A stretch of DNA of 64,000 bases. It comes from Dasyornis broadbenti. Its lineage: Eukaryota > Chordata > Aves > Passeriformes > Dasyornithidae. How positions within the stretch are numbered: position 1 is the stretch's first letter; every line of letters begins with the position of its first letter. The notes beneath the pieces are model-generated. The model did no database searches. It had not been told where the DNA came from and worked only from the letters and a program-made list of their open reading frames with translations. The stretch lies in assembly GCA_013397935.1 (NCBI GenBank), contig VZRN01000227.1, positions 751,826-815,825 on the forward strand. Reading direction: 5' to 3'. A program made the translations under genes and the position numbers. Positions 35,894 to 46,975 of this stretch are shown piece by piece.

Positions 35894-37875
35894 ATTAATG
35901 CAATTTATAGACTTTAACATTACATTTTAGCATGAAGAGCTATTTGGTGTGGCCAGTAGAATATTTTGCATCCATCCACAGGAGATGTAAATTGATTTTC
36001 TACTTGAACTCCCAAGGTTGCTCAGTAATTTCAAACTATTATAGAAATATAATTTTCATTATATTTCCAAAGATCTCATTAAAGAAGAAATTTGGTTTTA
36101 ACATCTTCTTTCACTAAATACTTATGTGAATGTTCTATTGCATTTTAAAAAATGTAAATAATATGCACACTAATTTAGAAATTTTGTGCATATTGTACAT
36201 ATATATGCAACTCTGTGTGAAAAGGCAGAAATTAATTACTCCAAAGCTATAGTTTATCTGTTAAACTTAAATGAGTTACATATGGATCACAGAACCAGGA
36301 TCATAATTTTGTGTGAAGCTTGTCTCAGTGTTTTGCAATCCCAGCAGGTGGCTGACATTGTTAAAATTCTATCAATTTGCATCTTCTGTTTTCAATGCTC
36401 TTTTTTTTTTATTATTTATTACAATCAAAACAGCATTAGATGATCTTTTACCTATCTTCCTTGCAGCAGATCTTTTATCTTCCTTCTTTTCCCTCCAGGA
36501 AAACACACAGACTAGCACAACATCATCAAACTGTTTCTTCAGATGAGAAAGCAGCAGAGATTCTCATGGCAAATGTGTTATTAAACTATTACAAAGCCAT
36601 GGGGAGAGCATGGTAAGTTATGCCAAGCCATTGTCTTTTAAGTCAGAGAGTGGGCACAGATACCAAAGCAATCCTGAATCCAGGACTGCAATCCTGAATC
36701 CTGTTAGCAAACAACTCATTGCAACACAGTTCTCTGTGCTTTTCACTGGTATTAATCAGCCTGGATAGACCCTTGTGCTGCTTAGCCAGACTGCCTCCAG
36801 CTAGCCAGAGTAGTTTAGTCTGATGCTCAGGCACCTCTTGCCTGTGCAGCAATGTGTGGTACAATCTATCCTTAGAGGAACCAGAAAGAATGAAAATAAA
36901 AAGGAGTCACTCAATGAATTTATTTCTGCGATTTTTAAAACCTCTCCACAATTAAATTACTGTATAAATTTCTTCATCATATAATTGAAATGCAGCTATG
37001 CAACTGAGGTTTTATTCTGTTAACTTCCAAGGAAAAATGTTATTTACATTCAGAGATATCTGCAATTATTTCTGTGCTGAAATTATTAACCTATTATTAA
37101 AAAAAAAAGAAAAATATCATTAGTAAACAGATTACACTTTGTAATGATCATTTTGTCATTTCGATGACTCCAAAGTAAAACCCAGACATTTTCTCCCCCC
37201 TCCCACGCATTTTTATATAATCCTTCTGTCAGGATAACTTTCCTTAAAGTCTGAAATACACCTCAAGGTTTTATTTACAAAAGGTAGAAAAAAAAATAAT
37301 TTCTATGCACAGAAAAATTACCTTCATAGATAGGTTCAGAGTTAATAAAAGTTTCTATTTAAGATTGGCCTTTATATATATTAATCAGTATTTTCTATCT
37401 TTTTTTCCTCCTCCTTGCTTTTAATACAATTTTTTATTGCTACTAAATGGTTTAAAATACTGTTCTGCATACAAGCTTGTGCATGTGAAGCATTGATTCT
37501 GCAACTGATAGCAAATAATTGACGTATGTACTGCCAAAGTCCTGAGTAATTTGTATGCAGTGTAAATCCATACAATCACTTGCAGGAATCCGTCATGGGA
37601 AAAAGAAGTCTAGAAGCTATTCAGAAGCCTTTTATCTATTCATCTACCTATCTTACAGCAGTGTTCAAAATGGTTGCAATAGTTAAGTCTGTATCTAAGT
37701 TCCTACTTTAAATCCCAGTCTTAAAAGGATAAAAACTCAGACAGAAAAATTCCCTCCAGGCTGGTTTGTCATATGGTTTCTGACAATGTAGCCAGTGCAG
37801 CATGGTGGAAGAATAAACAGTTAAAGTAACTTTCAGGTTTAATCTTGTACACACCTAATCCCACCTAGGACTACA
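35894..37875. other. Unique AT-rich DNA
   Basis: No exon or transposon recognised. A 14-bp direct repeat lies at 36668-36701 (listed separately). Confidence 0.4.
36668..36701 (+). repeat. Short tandem duplication
   Basis: GCAATCCTGAATCC occurs at 36668 and again 20 bases later at 36688, suggesting a small replication-slippage duplication. Confidence 0.75.
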
Positions 37876-38690
37876 CCCAGACAAGCTCGAAAGTTGGGCT
37901 TATGGGAATCTTGTGCAGTAGAAGCAAGACCAGCTACAAGGTGCTGTGCCTGGGTCAGGGCATCCTCCAGGATCAACACAGGCTGGGGATGAACAGATTG
38001 AGAGCAGTCCTACTGAGAAGGACTTGTGGGTGCTGGTGGGTGAGAGGCTGAACATGAGCTGTCATTGTGCGCTCACAGCCCAGAAAGCCAAACGTGTCCT
38101 GGGCTGCATCCAAAGCAGCGTGGGCAGCAGGGCCAGGGAGGCGATTCTGCCCCTCTGCTCTGCTCTGGTGAGACCCCACCTGCAGTGCTGCATCCAGGTC
38201 TGGGATTCCCTGCACAGGGAGGACATAGATCTGTTGGAGTGAGTCCAGAGGAGGGACACCAGGATGATTAGAGGGAAGGAGAACCTCTTGTACAAGGAAA
38301 GACTGAGATAGTTGGCATTGTTCAGTTTAGAAAAGAGAAGGCTCTGGGGTCACCTAATTGTAACCTTCCAGTACCTGAAGAGAACTACAAGAAAGATGGA
38401 GAGAGACTACTTACAGGGGGATGTAGTGACAGGACAAGAGGGAATGGACTCAAACTGAAAGCAGTAGGTTAGACTAGGTATCAGGAAGAAATATCTTAGT
38501 GCGAGGGTAGTGAGGCTCTGGAAAAAGTTGTGGATGACCCATCCTTGGAAGTGCTCAAGGTGAGGTTGGATGGGGCTCTGAGTAACCTGGCCTAATCAAA
38601 AGTGTCCCAGCTCATGTCAGGGGCATTGGAACTAAATGGTCTTCAAGGTATCTTCAAGCCATTCTGTGATTCTCTGATTCTACAGGTATT
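37876..38690 (+). mobile_element. CR1 LINE, 5'-truncated, 3' end intact
   Basis: A rightward CR1 of about 0.8 kb with the C-terminal ORF2 region and complete 3' UTR. Diagnostic stretches are GACAAGCTCGAAAGTTGGGC, GGTGCTGTGCCTGGGTCAGGG, GAGAAGGACTTGTGGGTGC, CTGGGCTGCATCCAAAGCAG, TGGTGAGACCCCACCTGCAG and CCTTCCAGTACCTGAAGAG. The end ATTCTGTGATTCTCTGATTCT is three copies of the terminal octamer. This is a different subfamily from 25290-26158 and retains more coding similarity. Confidence 0.96.
37946..38242 (+). pseudogene. CR1 ORF2 C-terminal remnant
   Basis: A 98-codon open stretch retains the C-terminal signature of the CR1 polymerase: LWVLVGERLNMS, then CALTAQKAKRVLGCIQSSVG, REAILPLCSALVRPHLQC and IQVWDS. 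The catalytic reverse-transcriptase core is absent and the frame closes soon after, so it is a dead fragment. It lies wholly within the CR1 at 37876-38690. Confidence 0.85.
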
Positions 38691-39414
38691 GACTAAAGTA
38701 ATTAGTCCTATATGTTTGCTTTGCAGTGGATGTCCTTGTTGTACTCTCAGACCTAGTCCAGGGTTCCATGATGGGAAAACCGCGAACTCAGGAGGAAGAG
38801 AAGTGAAAAAGTGAAGTCTTCATGCCCCTAGTGGTTTGTAGCGGTTTGTCCCTTGAAATTTGATTTGAAGACTTCTTCCCAAACACACACAAAATACCTT
38901 TTTGGGTGAATGGAGGGGGAGGGGGTAGGAAGAAAAAAAATAAATAAAAAAGAAAAATAAGATAGTGGAAAGACAGCAGCAGCACAACACAGAAAATAAG
39001 AAAGTGTATTTTATGTACTTGTACCTTTACTGTACCTAGTAGGACTCATTTTCAAAAGCATGTTGGTGCTTACACAGCAAAGACAGGCTAGCACATGGCT
39101 AGTCTGAGTAGGGCTAGCTTTGAACCTGTATCATTGCTGGGAAAGGTCCCCCCATTTCCATTTACAGGTTTGTTTCCTTTCCCCAAAGCCTCTATTGATG
39201 TCAGTTCCCACAGATGGCAAGATACCTTCCTTTGTGCAAATCTTGCATGTTCGTATTCCTCCACATGGCTGGTTTTAGTTACATTTCTCTCTCCATTGCA
39301 TCAAACATTCTGTTTCCTTTTCCAGATGCTTCAAGACTATCTCTTACTGTATTTTCAGAGAAGCATTTTCATGCCTTCTCCATGACTGCTATTCCTTTTA
39401 GAAAGAGTTTCCTG
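38691..39414. other. Unique DNA
   Basis: Contains an A-rich stretch (about 38930-38965). Its right half may include more of the L2-like relic, but I cannot place it. Confidence 0.4.
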
Positions 39415-39645
39415 TGATTGTCAAAGCTACTTCCTTATCCTTCAAAGTTTCAAAGTCACGTCATGTTCTGACTCTATCATTGTAAAATGTCACCGCTTTC
39501 TTGCACTTTGACTGTGTATTACAATATTATGAGACAGAGCTCTTTGGAGCAGGAGCCAGCCCTCTGCTGCAGTAGCACTGCAGTTGGGATCTGGAGCCAT
39601 CAGCAGGTGTTTAGGTGACACCATCAGCAAAAATATTATCACTGT
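39415..39645 (+). mobile_element. L2-like LINE 3' end relic
   Basis: The words occur in the order expected for the 3' end of an L2-type LINE. GCTACTTCCTTATCCTTCAAAG (39427-39448) is followed about 100 bases on by AGCTCTTTGGAGCAGGAGCC (39538-39557), then a GCAGTAGCACTGCAGTTGGG part. In L2 and related sauropsid copies these read CTTCCTTACCCTTCAAA, TAAGCTCTTTGGGGCAGGGA and GCGCCTAGCACAATGGGG. Divergence is high, as expected for an element tens of millions of years inactive in birds. Edges are approximate and the call rests on remembered consensus words. Confidence 0.5.
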
Positions 39646-40237
39646 GCTGAACCATTGTGGTGGAGTTTCTAAGGCTCCCAGCCTTCACAGGCACAGAAAT
39701 GTCACTGAAAATTTAACTTAACTGCCAATCCTACTCAGGGCAAACATGCATTTTGCTCCCTGTATCTCACTGAGTTTACCTTGATCTGAATATGTGACTT
39801 ACTCTGTGTACTTAACGCGTTAGGAAAAGAAACCTGGTTTAGCCAGAATAAACTACAGGAGGTTGAAATGCAATACATAAATCATCAGTAATTACAACTT
39901 CATATCTCATTTCCCCTAGAATAACAAATGATTCCTCATTTTCATGTGGCCTAACAAGCCTTCAAGTTGACTCCTTAAGAGCCAAACTATGACTCTTCTT
40001 TCCAGTACAATTTGCTCCTTTGTATTGTACCTGGAACATCACCAAAAATGGTTACTCTTTTAGCAATCATAGTACTGTAGTCATCACTATTTACTCACTA
40101 CATCACCTTAAAATTTCATTGAAACACTGAGTCCTTACTACACTCTAAAATTAATGAGATCACCTCCCTGCCCTAAACAACTTTCAAGGAAATTGTCAGA
40201 AAGAAGACACCAGCAACAGCAGAACAAATCAAACAAG
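39646..40237. other. Unique AT-rich DNA
   Basis: No firm family. The part at 40115-40205 has words (TCCCTGCCCTAAACAACTTT) that faintly resemble the reverse complement of an L2/MIR 3' end; not strong enough to annotate. Confidence 0.4.
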
Positions 40238-40285
40238 AAAATTTTAGGAAATTTTAGGTAATTTTAGGAAATTTTAAGAAAATTG
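40238..40285 (+). repeat. 10-bp AT-rich tandem repeat
   Basis: Four consecutive 10-mers ATTTTAGGAA, ATTTTAGGTA, ATTTTAGGAA, ATTTTAAGAA, with partial units on each side: a small minisatellite lying about 100 bases before the nested LTR block. Confidence 0.9.
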
Positions 40286-40377
40286 TAAAAGATTGACAAG
40301 GTTTCACAGAGACAGATCAGGTTGGAAACTGAGTAAGACACTGTTGGATATTTCACACCCAACCTTTCTTTATTTTT

Positions 40378-40394
40378 TGAAACGTCAAACCCAG
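40378..40394 (-). mobile_element. Possible severed end of the outer LTR
   Basis: TGAAACGTCAAACCCAG just left of the inner LTR resembles the expected terminal bases of the outer LTR family (roughly TGTCGTGGTTTAACCCAG), whose body resumes at 41133. If so the inner LTR split the outer one here. The stretch is short and diverged. Confidence 0.4.
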
Positions 40395-40464
40395 TGTTAT
40401 GAAACGGAGACAGGGGTTGAGTTAAATCTGCCTTTGCCTAGGCCTTTGGCAGCAGGCAGCAACT

Positions 40465-40470
40465 TTTATT
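40465..40470 (-). terminator. LTR polyadenylation signal AATAAA
   Basis: TTTATT on the plus strand is AATAAA on the minus strand, about 75 bases before the LTR's 3' edge, as expected for the R/U5 boundary. A second AATAAA lies at 40555-40560; either could be used. Confidence 0.55.
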
Positions 40471-40737
40471 GGGGTACCTGCACCCCAAAACCCAGGCTTA
40501 TTCGCAAGTTCTTTAATAATGGGCCGATTAGGTCTAATACAAAATGAATTACTGTTTATTAGACACAAGAAAACAACAAAGTAAGGAACTAAACAAACTA
40601 TATACTACACAAAATGAAATAGAAACAAAAGAAGAAAAAACCCCAAACCTACTAGTAGATAATACAGCGCGAATTGAGGTACCTATTATTACAGCTAGCG
40701 AAGAAGTAATACAATTTAGGAAACCAATATAATCTTA

Positions 40738-40803
40738 CCAACTCCGATTTGGAGTTGGATCCTTTCACTCCGATTTGGAGTTACATTAGGATCCTTTCAC
40801 TCA
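40738..40803 (+). repeat. Hairpin-bearing tandem repeat inside the inner LTR
   Basis: Two tandem units share ACTCCGATTTGGAGTT and GGATCCTTTCACTC. The first contains CCAACTCC and GGAGTTGG around a 5-base loop (GATTT), a perfect 8-bp stem at 40738-40758; the second repeats the AACTCC-like stem imperfectly. It lies between the TATA box and the polyadenylation word, i.e. in the likely R region, where a folded RNA could form. Confidence 0.85.
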
Positions 40804-40909
40804 ATCCTCGAGGAAGTAACCACAGACCTGCGTCCAGACCTGGGGAGAAGTCCCTCCATGCTTCAGAGTACGTGCAGAAAGCTTCTGCCTCTGTGATGCT
40901 TTGTGTGTC

Positions 40910-40917
40910 TTTTATAG
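40910..40917 (-). promoter_or_regulatory. LTR TATA box (TATAAAAG)
   Basis: CTTTTATA on the plus strand is TATAAAAG on the minus strand, with transcription expected to start about 25-30 bases to the left (near 40885). This places U3 to the right and fixes the LTR's orientation. Confidence 0.65.
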
Positions 40918-41132
40918 TGTAAAAGTGTGTGTTTCGGTCACTTGCTTATTCTTTTCATCTCTTCCCACACCTGTTTTCCCGCACCAAGATGTTGATTCCT
41001 TGGTCAGGATTCAGGCTCTCAGGCGCCAAGAGATAATCTCTTGCAGGATCGTTGACTCGGTCGTTGACTCGGCCTGGGCTATCTATGCATCAGCTTTGTG
41101 GGCGAGAGATAGAGGTGGAACCCCCTGTCACA

Positions 41133-41633
41133 CTTAGCTGGCAACTAAGCACCAAGCAGCCATTGTCTCAATTCTCCCTCAGTGGGATGGGGCACAGAAT
41201 TAGAAAAGTGAGAAAACTGGTGGGTTAATATAAAGACAGTTTAATAAGCAAAGCATGGTGTGCAGCCATCCACAGAAAAGCAGGACTCCATCACACATAA
41301 ATGTTGCTGAGGAAGACAAACGCCATCACCCCAAACATCCTTCCATTCTTTCTTCACCCAGCTTTTTATTGCTAAGCACGACACCATACGGTCCTGAGTA
41401 TCCCTTGGGTCAGTTGGAGTCAGCTGTCCCAGCTGTCCCCTCCAAACTCCTCGTGCACCGCCAGCCTCCTCAGTGGTAGGGTGGGGTGAGAGGGTGAAGA
41501 GGCCTTGTGTAAGCTCTGCTCAGCAGTAACTAAAACATCTCTGTGTTATCAGCTCTGTTTTCAGCACAAATCAAAAACGCAGTCTTGTAGTAGGTACTAT
41601 GAGAAAAACTAACTATTCCAGCCAAAACCAGCA
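41133..41633 (-). mobile_element. Outer LTR of an avian endogenous retrovirus (main part)
   Basis: On the minus strand it begins TGCTGGTTTTGGCTGG, a start I recognise from a widespread avian LTR family. It runs through GGCGGTGCACGAGG, GCAATAAAAAGC (a decayed TATA region at about 41372-41361) and ATTAAA (41245-41240, a polyadenylation variant). It ends ...GGTGCTTAGTTGCCAGC at 41138, where the normal terminal bases are missing. Those bases may lie at 40378-40394, on the other side of the inner LTR. Lower CpG content than the inner LTR fits greater age. No internal region remains. Confidence 0.75.
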
Positions 41634-44600
41634 TATTAACCAAAGGATATAATTTCCCTTTCTCCCCAAAAATTCTTTCACACTTGGCAACCAGTAGGAA
41701 AATCTAGATAAAATTACAATTAACCCCCCACTCCTTTCCATATTTAACCATAAAAAAAATTAATGAAGTTGTATCTATGAGAAGCCATTCCACACAGCAT
41801 AACGCTACTAAGTTATTCTCCACACATCAAAAAACAGTTCAAAATCACATGGGTCTGATTGCCATTTGCACAAAAGCCACTAATCACCACTTTGGCAGTA
41901 TAAAGGAGCTTTGAAGTGGGTACAAATTCTTGTTATGCATTCTTATTAAGGCTCCTTTCATCTGTCAGAAACATCTAAAAAAAGACAATTGTCATGTCTT
42001 TAAACTTCCCATCTCATTGTAAAACATGCTCAAACTCATAGTGGCTGTTTACTGCAGTGTAAAATTCAGGGAACGTACAACTCAAGAAACCGCATCAAAG
42101 TAACTGCATCTTGTCTCCTCTAGCATTTTACACTGGACTCTGTCTATAAAAACAGTGATAATCGAGTTTTCAGATAGGGATATAAAATCTTGCCTGTTAT
42201 TAGATTCTGTTAGATTTGAATAGGGTACCAAGTCATTATCCCTGGGTCTGGCAGTAATGAACACTTCACTATGCAAAGGCAGGCATTTCAATAGGAAAGG
42301 GCTCCGCTATTTCATCCTCATTTTAATCTTCCTGTCCCATTTCAGAAAAGCAGGTATATGTTTTAAAGAGGAACATGTAATTGAATCTTTATAAAGCAGT
42401 CCTGAATCAGAAATATTAGTAGAGGGATTCTTGTTCTATAACAGATGTTGTTGGTGAAGTGCTTGTGTGTATACATCTATAGATATGAGACACACACCCA
42501 TATACGTCAAAACAGTTTTAAATGAGGTGGAGCATACAGGTGAATAAGAGCTGATGTCACTGGAAACAATCTGAGTGTACAAGCAGAAATAAATGCTCTT
42601 GAAAGAATCACAGGACTGACTATGCTCTGACTCTTCTCTCATCTATCTTCATGATCTTTCCTTGGCCTATAGTCTCTAATCATCCTGTAAAGTCTACAGG
42701 TCACAAAGCTCAGTGATGCTTCCAAAGGTCTATTACCATCCAGAGTAAGTTTTTCTAGTTGTACTGCAACCCCCTACTCCTAGTCATTCACAGTTGAGAC
42801 ACTATGAAAAGATGAAAATAAGAAACAGGAGGGGAAAATGGTTTATTTTCATTTATCCTGTACTTCAGCAGTAAGAATGGCTTGGAAAACAATCTGAAAT
42901 GCACTGGCCTAACATTCTACCAGGACACCACATAGCAAATGCCACCTACTCAAAACAGCTTGAATTTCTTAGCATCGCTTTAAAAACCAAAGAATCAATC
43001 CATTCATGTAAAAAAACACCAAAGAAAAAAACAAACAAAACCCCCTAACGACAACAAGAAAATCCAGCCACCACAAAGCAAAACTGTAAGAAATAAGATG
43101 TAAAATTGAGCAGCAGTCATATTGGAATGAACCCTGACACTGCTAGAGTGTTTGAGAGCGAGCTCTGTCTTTGCACACATGCGTGATGAATGTTTTTAAC
43201 AAGTCTGTTTCAGACAGTAGAGTGGCAGTGTTCATAAAGTCCAGCTGTAGCCTGGGGAGAATGCCACCAGCCAATAGGGTCTGGGGACAAACAAACAAGT
43301 TACTCAACTGAGAACAATTCAGAAAATGAGTTTCCACATCCTGGACCAGTCTGTCTGGCTGTGTTTCTCCCCATCCTTAGCTCAAGTTCCTTTGGCTAAT
43401 ATTGGCATTTGCAGATGACCCTTCCCTAAGTGATTATTGATTATTATTGAATATCATCTACTCATAGCTGGGTACTTGCTCTGTTTGCCTATCCACTTGC
43501 TATTGCTTCTGTCTGTGCAATGGATGGATTTTAATCATAGGGTTTTTTAATGCTGATTTTTAGCTGTTGCCAATACGAGGAGGGCATTTAGGCACACAAA
43601 TTGTATGCTCTGTTTATAGGAATACTCTGATATGAATATTCTATGAACTTGCTTGTCAAGGAAATTGGTTTTGCATGAATCTTAAGTGACTAAAGGGATC
43701 ACAAATATTATCTTGGTGATTGGTTTTGTATCATTCTTGCAGCTGTATTTCTAGTTACAGGTCCCTGGATAACAGTGAACAATTCATCTCCATCCTAGGA
43801 ACATATGCTACTCAAATAATGCCTGTAGAACGTTATTAAAGGCAGAGTAATTGTAATTTAACCAAGCAATACATATAAAGTTATTTTAATCTTTTCTCGT
43901 AAATCACTTATCCTAGCCATTTAATCAATTAGGTAGAACTCCACTAAAGGCCTGCTAATCTGAGAAAAATCTGCTGGTACAGAGACTTTCAGTACTTCAA
44001 AGTGTCCTCTAGACATTATCTTAGGAGTGGCAGATTGAAACAAAAGGTCTTTACTCCAAGTAAGAGTGCTGCTCCGTACTGCTTTCCAGAGAATTTGGTT
44101 GACTAGCTCACAGCTACATAACAGCAAATGAAAGTGAGGGGAACTGGAACACTGTAAAACCAGGAATTGCAGTCTTCCAATGCTGGCCAGTAACACAGTC
44201 AATATATCCAAACAGTACCTTACTATCTATAAGCACTGCAAATTTCAGTTCCTGATCCCAAATGAGTTGAATGAGCTCTGACTGTATATAAATGTTCTTC
44301 TACTGGTTAGCAAGCATATAATCTTATTCTTGCAGAATACTTTGTCAAGATAGACTGAACAAAATTAAATTACTATTTAAACTATTCACTCATCTTTTCT
44401 AAATTTTGACAGGCTATTCTTTACTCAGAGATTTAGTAGCGCAACATGACAACTCTTACCATAGTGAGGTTAAGTTGATCTTAACAGCAGTGTTGAGCTA
44501 CTCAGGAGAGGAAACTTTAGTCCATAATTAGGGAAATAGAATTCTTTGCTGTCATAGCAGCACTGGAACATCTCCCATCTTCAGTTTAAACAAATGCATG

Positions 44601-46274
44601 CCACTTATGTCACAGGAAATTTATCCTTCATTTTGATCCTTCTGGATGTTTGCCAGATTGGGACTTGAGGGCTTAAAAAGTGAATCTTTTAGTGGTACAT
44701 AATCCTGGCACCTGGTGTCTTTAAAACCATTGCCAATCAAACCAGCACAAACAGATGTTCCTGTCTGTTTGGCGGTGCTGTTGCAGTTGGTTAAACCCTC
44801 TGTGTCTATCTTGATAAGAAAGAAAATCTTTAATTTTTTTCTGATCGTTATTTTTCTCAGAGTAATTAATTTGCTTTGCAGTTTATATAATACAGAGAAA
44901 TAATTGATTCCTTCTCTTTGGCCATCCATGTCTTAAAATATAGATAAATGTGCTAAACATTGCTTACAGTAATTATTCTGGCTGCTTGTAGGGAGAACTG
45001 AATTCAAATGATCTTCCACTCTTTTCCTCACTCTCTTTCTTCTTCTCTTTTTTTTCTTCTCTTTTATAGAGTGGGGATGGACTTTGTACAACTTGCTGGT
45101 TCAGCCAAGGTTGTCAGTCTAGACTATAGTCTCAGACAATCAAGATAATAAAATGCATAAATTTCCACCTCTGGCTAACCAAAAGCAGCTGTTCTAAGAG
45201 GAGTATTAGCTATAACCGTGATGAGCTACAAACACAAAACCTCTGCACTGTCCTATAACTGTTGTATTACAGTTATCAGTAATATCAACAGCAACCTGTC
45301 TTCCTTCCACATTTATATTTCCTAAAAAAAAAAGAAGCCTTAGCCATAAACTCCTGTTAGACAGATGTTGCATTCTCCTGATCATACCAGTAACTTTTCC
45401 CAGCACATGGCACTATGAATAAAGAGAATTACACAGGGGCTATGTGGGCAGCCACAGCTCTTAATGCTTCCCTATCTTCACAAAAACTACAGAACCAAAC
45501 CTGTTCCACTATGTTCTAAATGCATGATTGCATGATTTTTGTAGTGACCTCACTTAGGAATACAGAATCATTCTGCTATTATCTTCTGAAATCCACTTGC
45601 CCCTACAGCACCCAGCTGCTACTGAAGTTTTGTATTAAATGCACATTCATTGGGGCTAATAAAATTAATCCTACATCACCTAAAGGAATAGCTGAAGCAA
45701 TATCAGAGCTATTAATGTGTCTCTCTGAGAAATGACAAAGTGAAAAGGTAGAAAAATACTTGGAGTATGGAAAAAAAGACTGAATATTATGCTGGTTTTA
45801 AAATAAGGAACAAAATAAGAGATGATGAACTACATACTGATCATTTCTACTTAAATTCCCAGCAGATTATATAATAAATAAATAATATAGACACTAGTAA
45901 ACAACTTGCAAAAGACATAAAAAATGGCTATCGTACTTTTCAAGAACACCTTGTGTTAAATCTGTCTAATTGTCTTCTACAAGCAAGAATACACAGATAG
46001 CAGATACTCAAGTCTGGACATGAGCTATCTGATGTTTAAGGATTTTGACTCCTGGTAGCTCAAATGATGCTTTCACAATCAAGTTATGAACATATGATCT
46101 AGATTTAAATATCATACTCCTTTGAAAAAAAAATAGTATCTTTTACTAGCAATCAAAAAGAAGAATGTCTAGCATGAAGCTTCACCTGGTTTTGGGTTTA
46201 TGTTTCTTTTCATGGCACAGACTGTGGAATAAAGTTTATGCTTATGAAACCCGCAAGAACTGTGAAAGTTGGAG
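41634..46274. other. Unique AT-rich DNA
   Basis: About 4.6 kb with no firm gene or transposon. An A-rich stretch lies at about 43009-43045. Sequence near 44095-44160 (AGCTCACAGCTACATAACAG) faintly resembles a reverse-complement MIR core. Confidence 0.4.
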
Positions 46275-46975
46275 TGGAGGACAGGATTCAAAGTAGCTTT
46301 GACAAATTGGACACAGGGAGTAGAAATAATAAATGAAATTCAAAGGACAATAAGGGGCAAGTTCTACACTTGTGCAGGAATAATCCATTTAAACAGAATA
46401 CAGAACAACTGCTTAGGAAACAGCTTCAGAGTAGGGTCTGAGATTACAACAGATGACAGCTGAATATGAGTCAACAGTGCCACACTTGTAAAAAAGGTAG
46501 AATCATCTCCAGGACATACTGAAAGAATAAGAACCTGCAATTCTTGAAGAAATTTCATCCTGAGGCAGCTGCAGCATTGGGATTAGTTTTGAGAAAAACT
46601 TTCCAAACAAGAAAGTTCAAGAGAAAATTAGAAGAATGATGAGAGGACAGGAAAATCTCCTGTCATTTGTTTAGTACATATTGCAAGCTAAAATCATGAA
46701 GACTGAAAAATTTAAATTGTTTTGTCTAAAGAGGAGAAGATTGAGGAGGTAGCTGATAACAAAGTATGGCTGCCAAACAGGAATAATCTGTCTTTCGTGC
46801 TAATGACAGCTAGTACAACAGATAGGAGGTTGAAATTGTAATAAGAAAAATTCAAGGAGGATTTTAAAGACATTTTTCCTTTGGTAAAGATAGTGAACTG
46901 CTAAAATAAACTGCAAAGAGGAAAGGGAGAAGTTGTTTAAGAATAAGCTAGCTGAGCACATGTCAAGATACATCT
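46275..46975 (+). mobile_element. Ancient CR1-type LINE fragment
   Basis: A strongly diverged CR1 of an older subfamily than the others, rich in A and T. Ordered family words are ATGAAATTCAAAGGACAATAAG, TTCTACACTTGTGCAGGAATAA, ATACAGAACAACTGCTTAGG, GCTGAATATGAGTCAACAGTG, TAGAAGAATGATGAGAGGACAGG and AGAGGAGAAGATTGAGGAGG. In young copies these are AAGTGCAAGGT.., GGACATGAGCCAGCAGTG and AGAAGAGAAGGCTC. Part of the middle (the section before the AGAATGATGAGAGG word) is shortened. Similar copies occur in turtles and crocodilians, so this may predate birds. No useful reading frame survives. Confidence 0.8.

Larger units (their letters stand above)
40395..41132 (-). mobile_element. Inner solo LTR of an avian endogenous retrovirus
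   Basis: A 738-bp element opens TGTTATG and closes TGTCACA on the plus strand. It reads leftward: TATAAAAG, a canonical TATA box, lies at 40917-40910 on the minus strand, and AATAAA polyadenylation words at 40560-40555 and 40470-40465. That is the U3-R-U5 order. CpG dinucleotides are frequent (GCGCGAATT, TCGTTGACTCGG), so the copy is younger than its surroundings. Flanks CCCAG (40390-40394) and CTTAG (41133-41137) may be a 5-bp target duplication with two C-to-T changes. No internal retroviral genes are present. Confidence 0.75.

Noticed and set aside
40115..40205. Reverse-complement L2/MIR fragment
   Set aside because: Only one good word (CCCTGCCCTAAACAACTTT); not enough ordered similarity.
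44095..44160. Reverse-complement MIR core
   Set aside because: Similarity limited to a CTCACAGCTA-like word and weak downstream matches.
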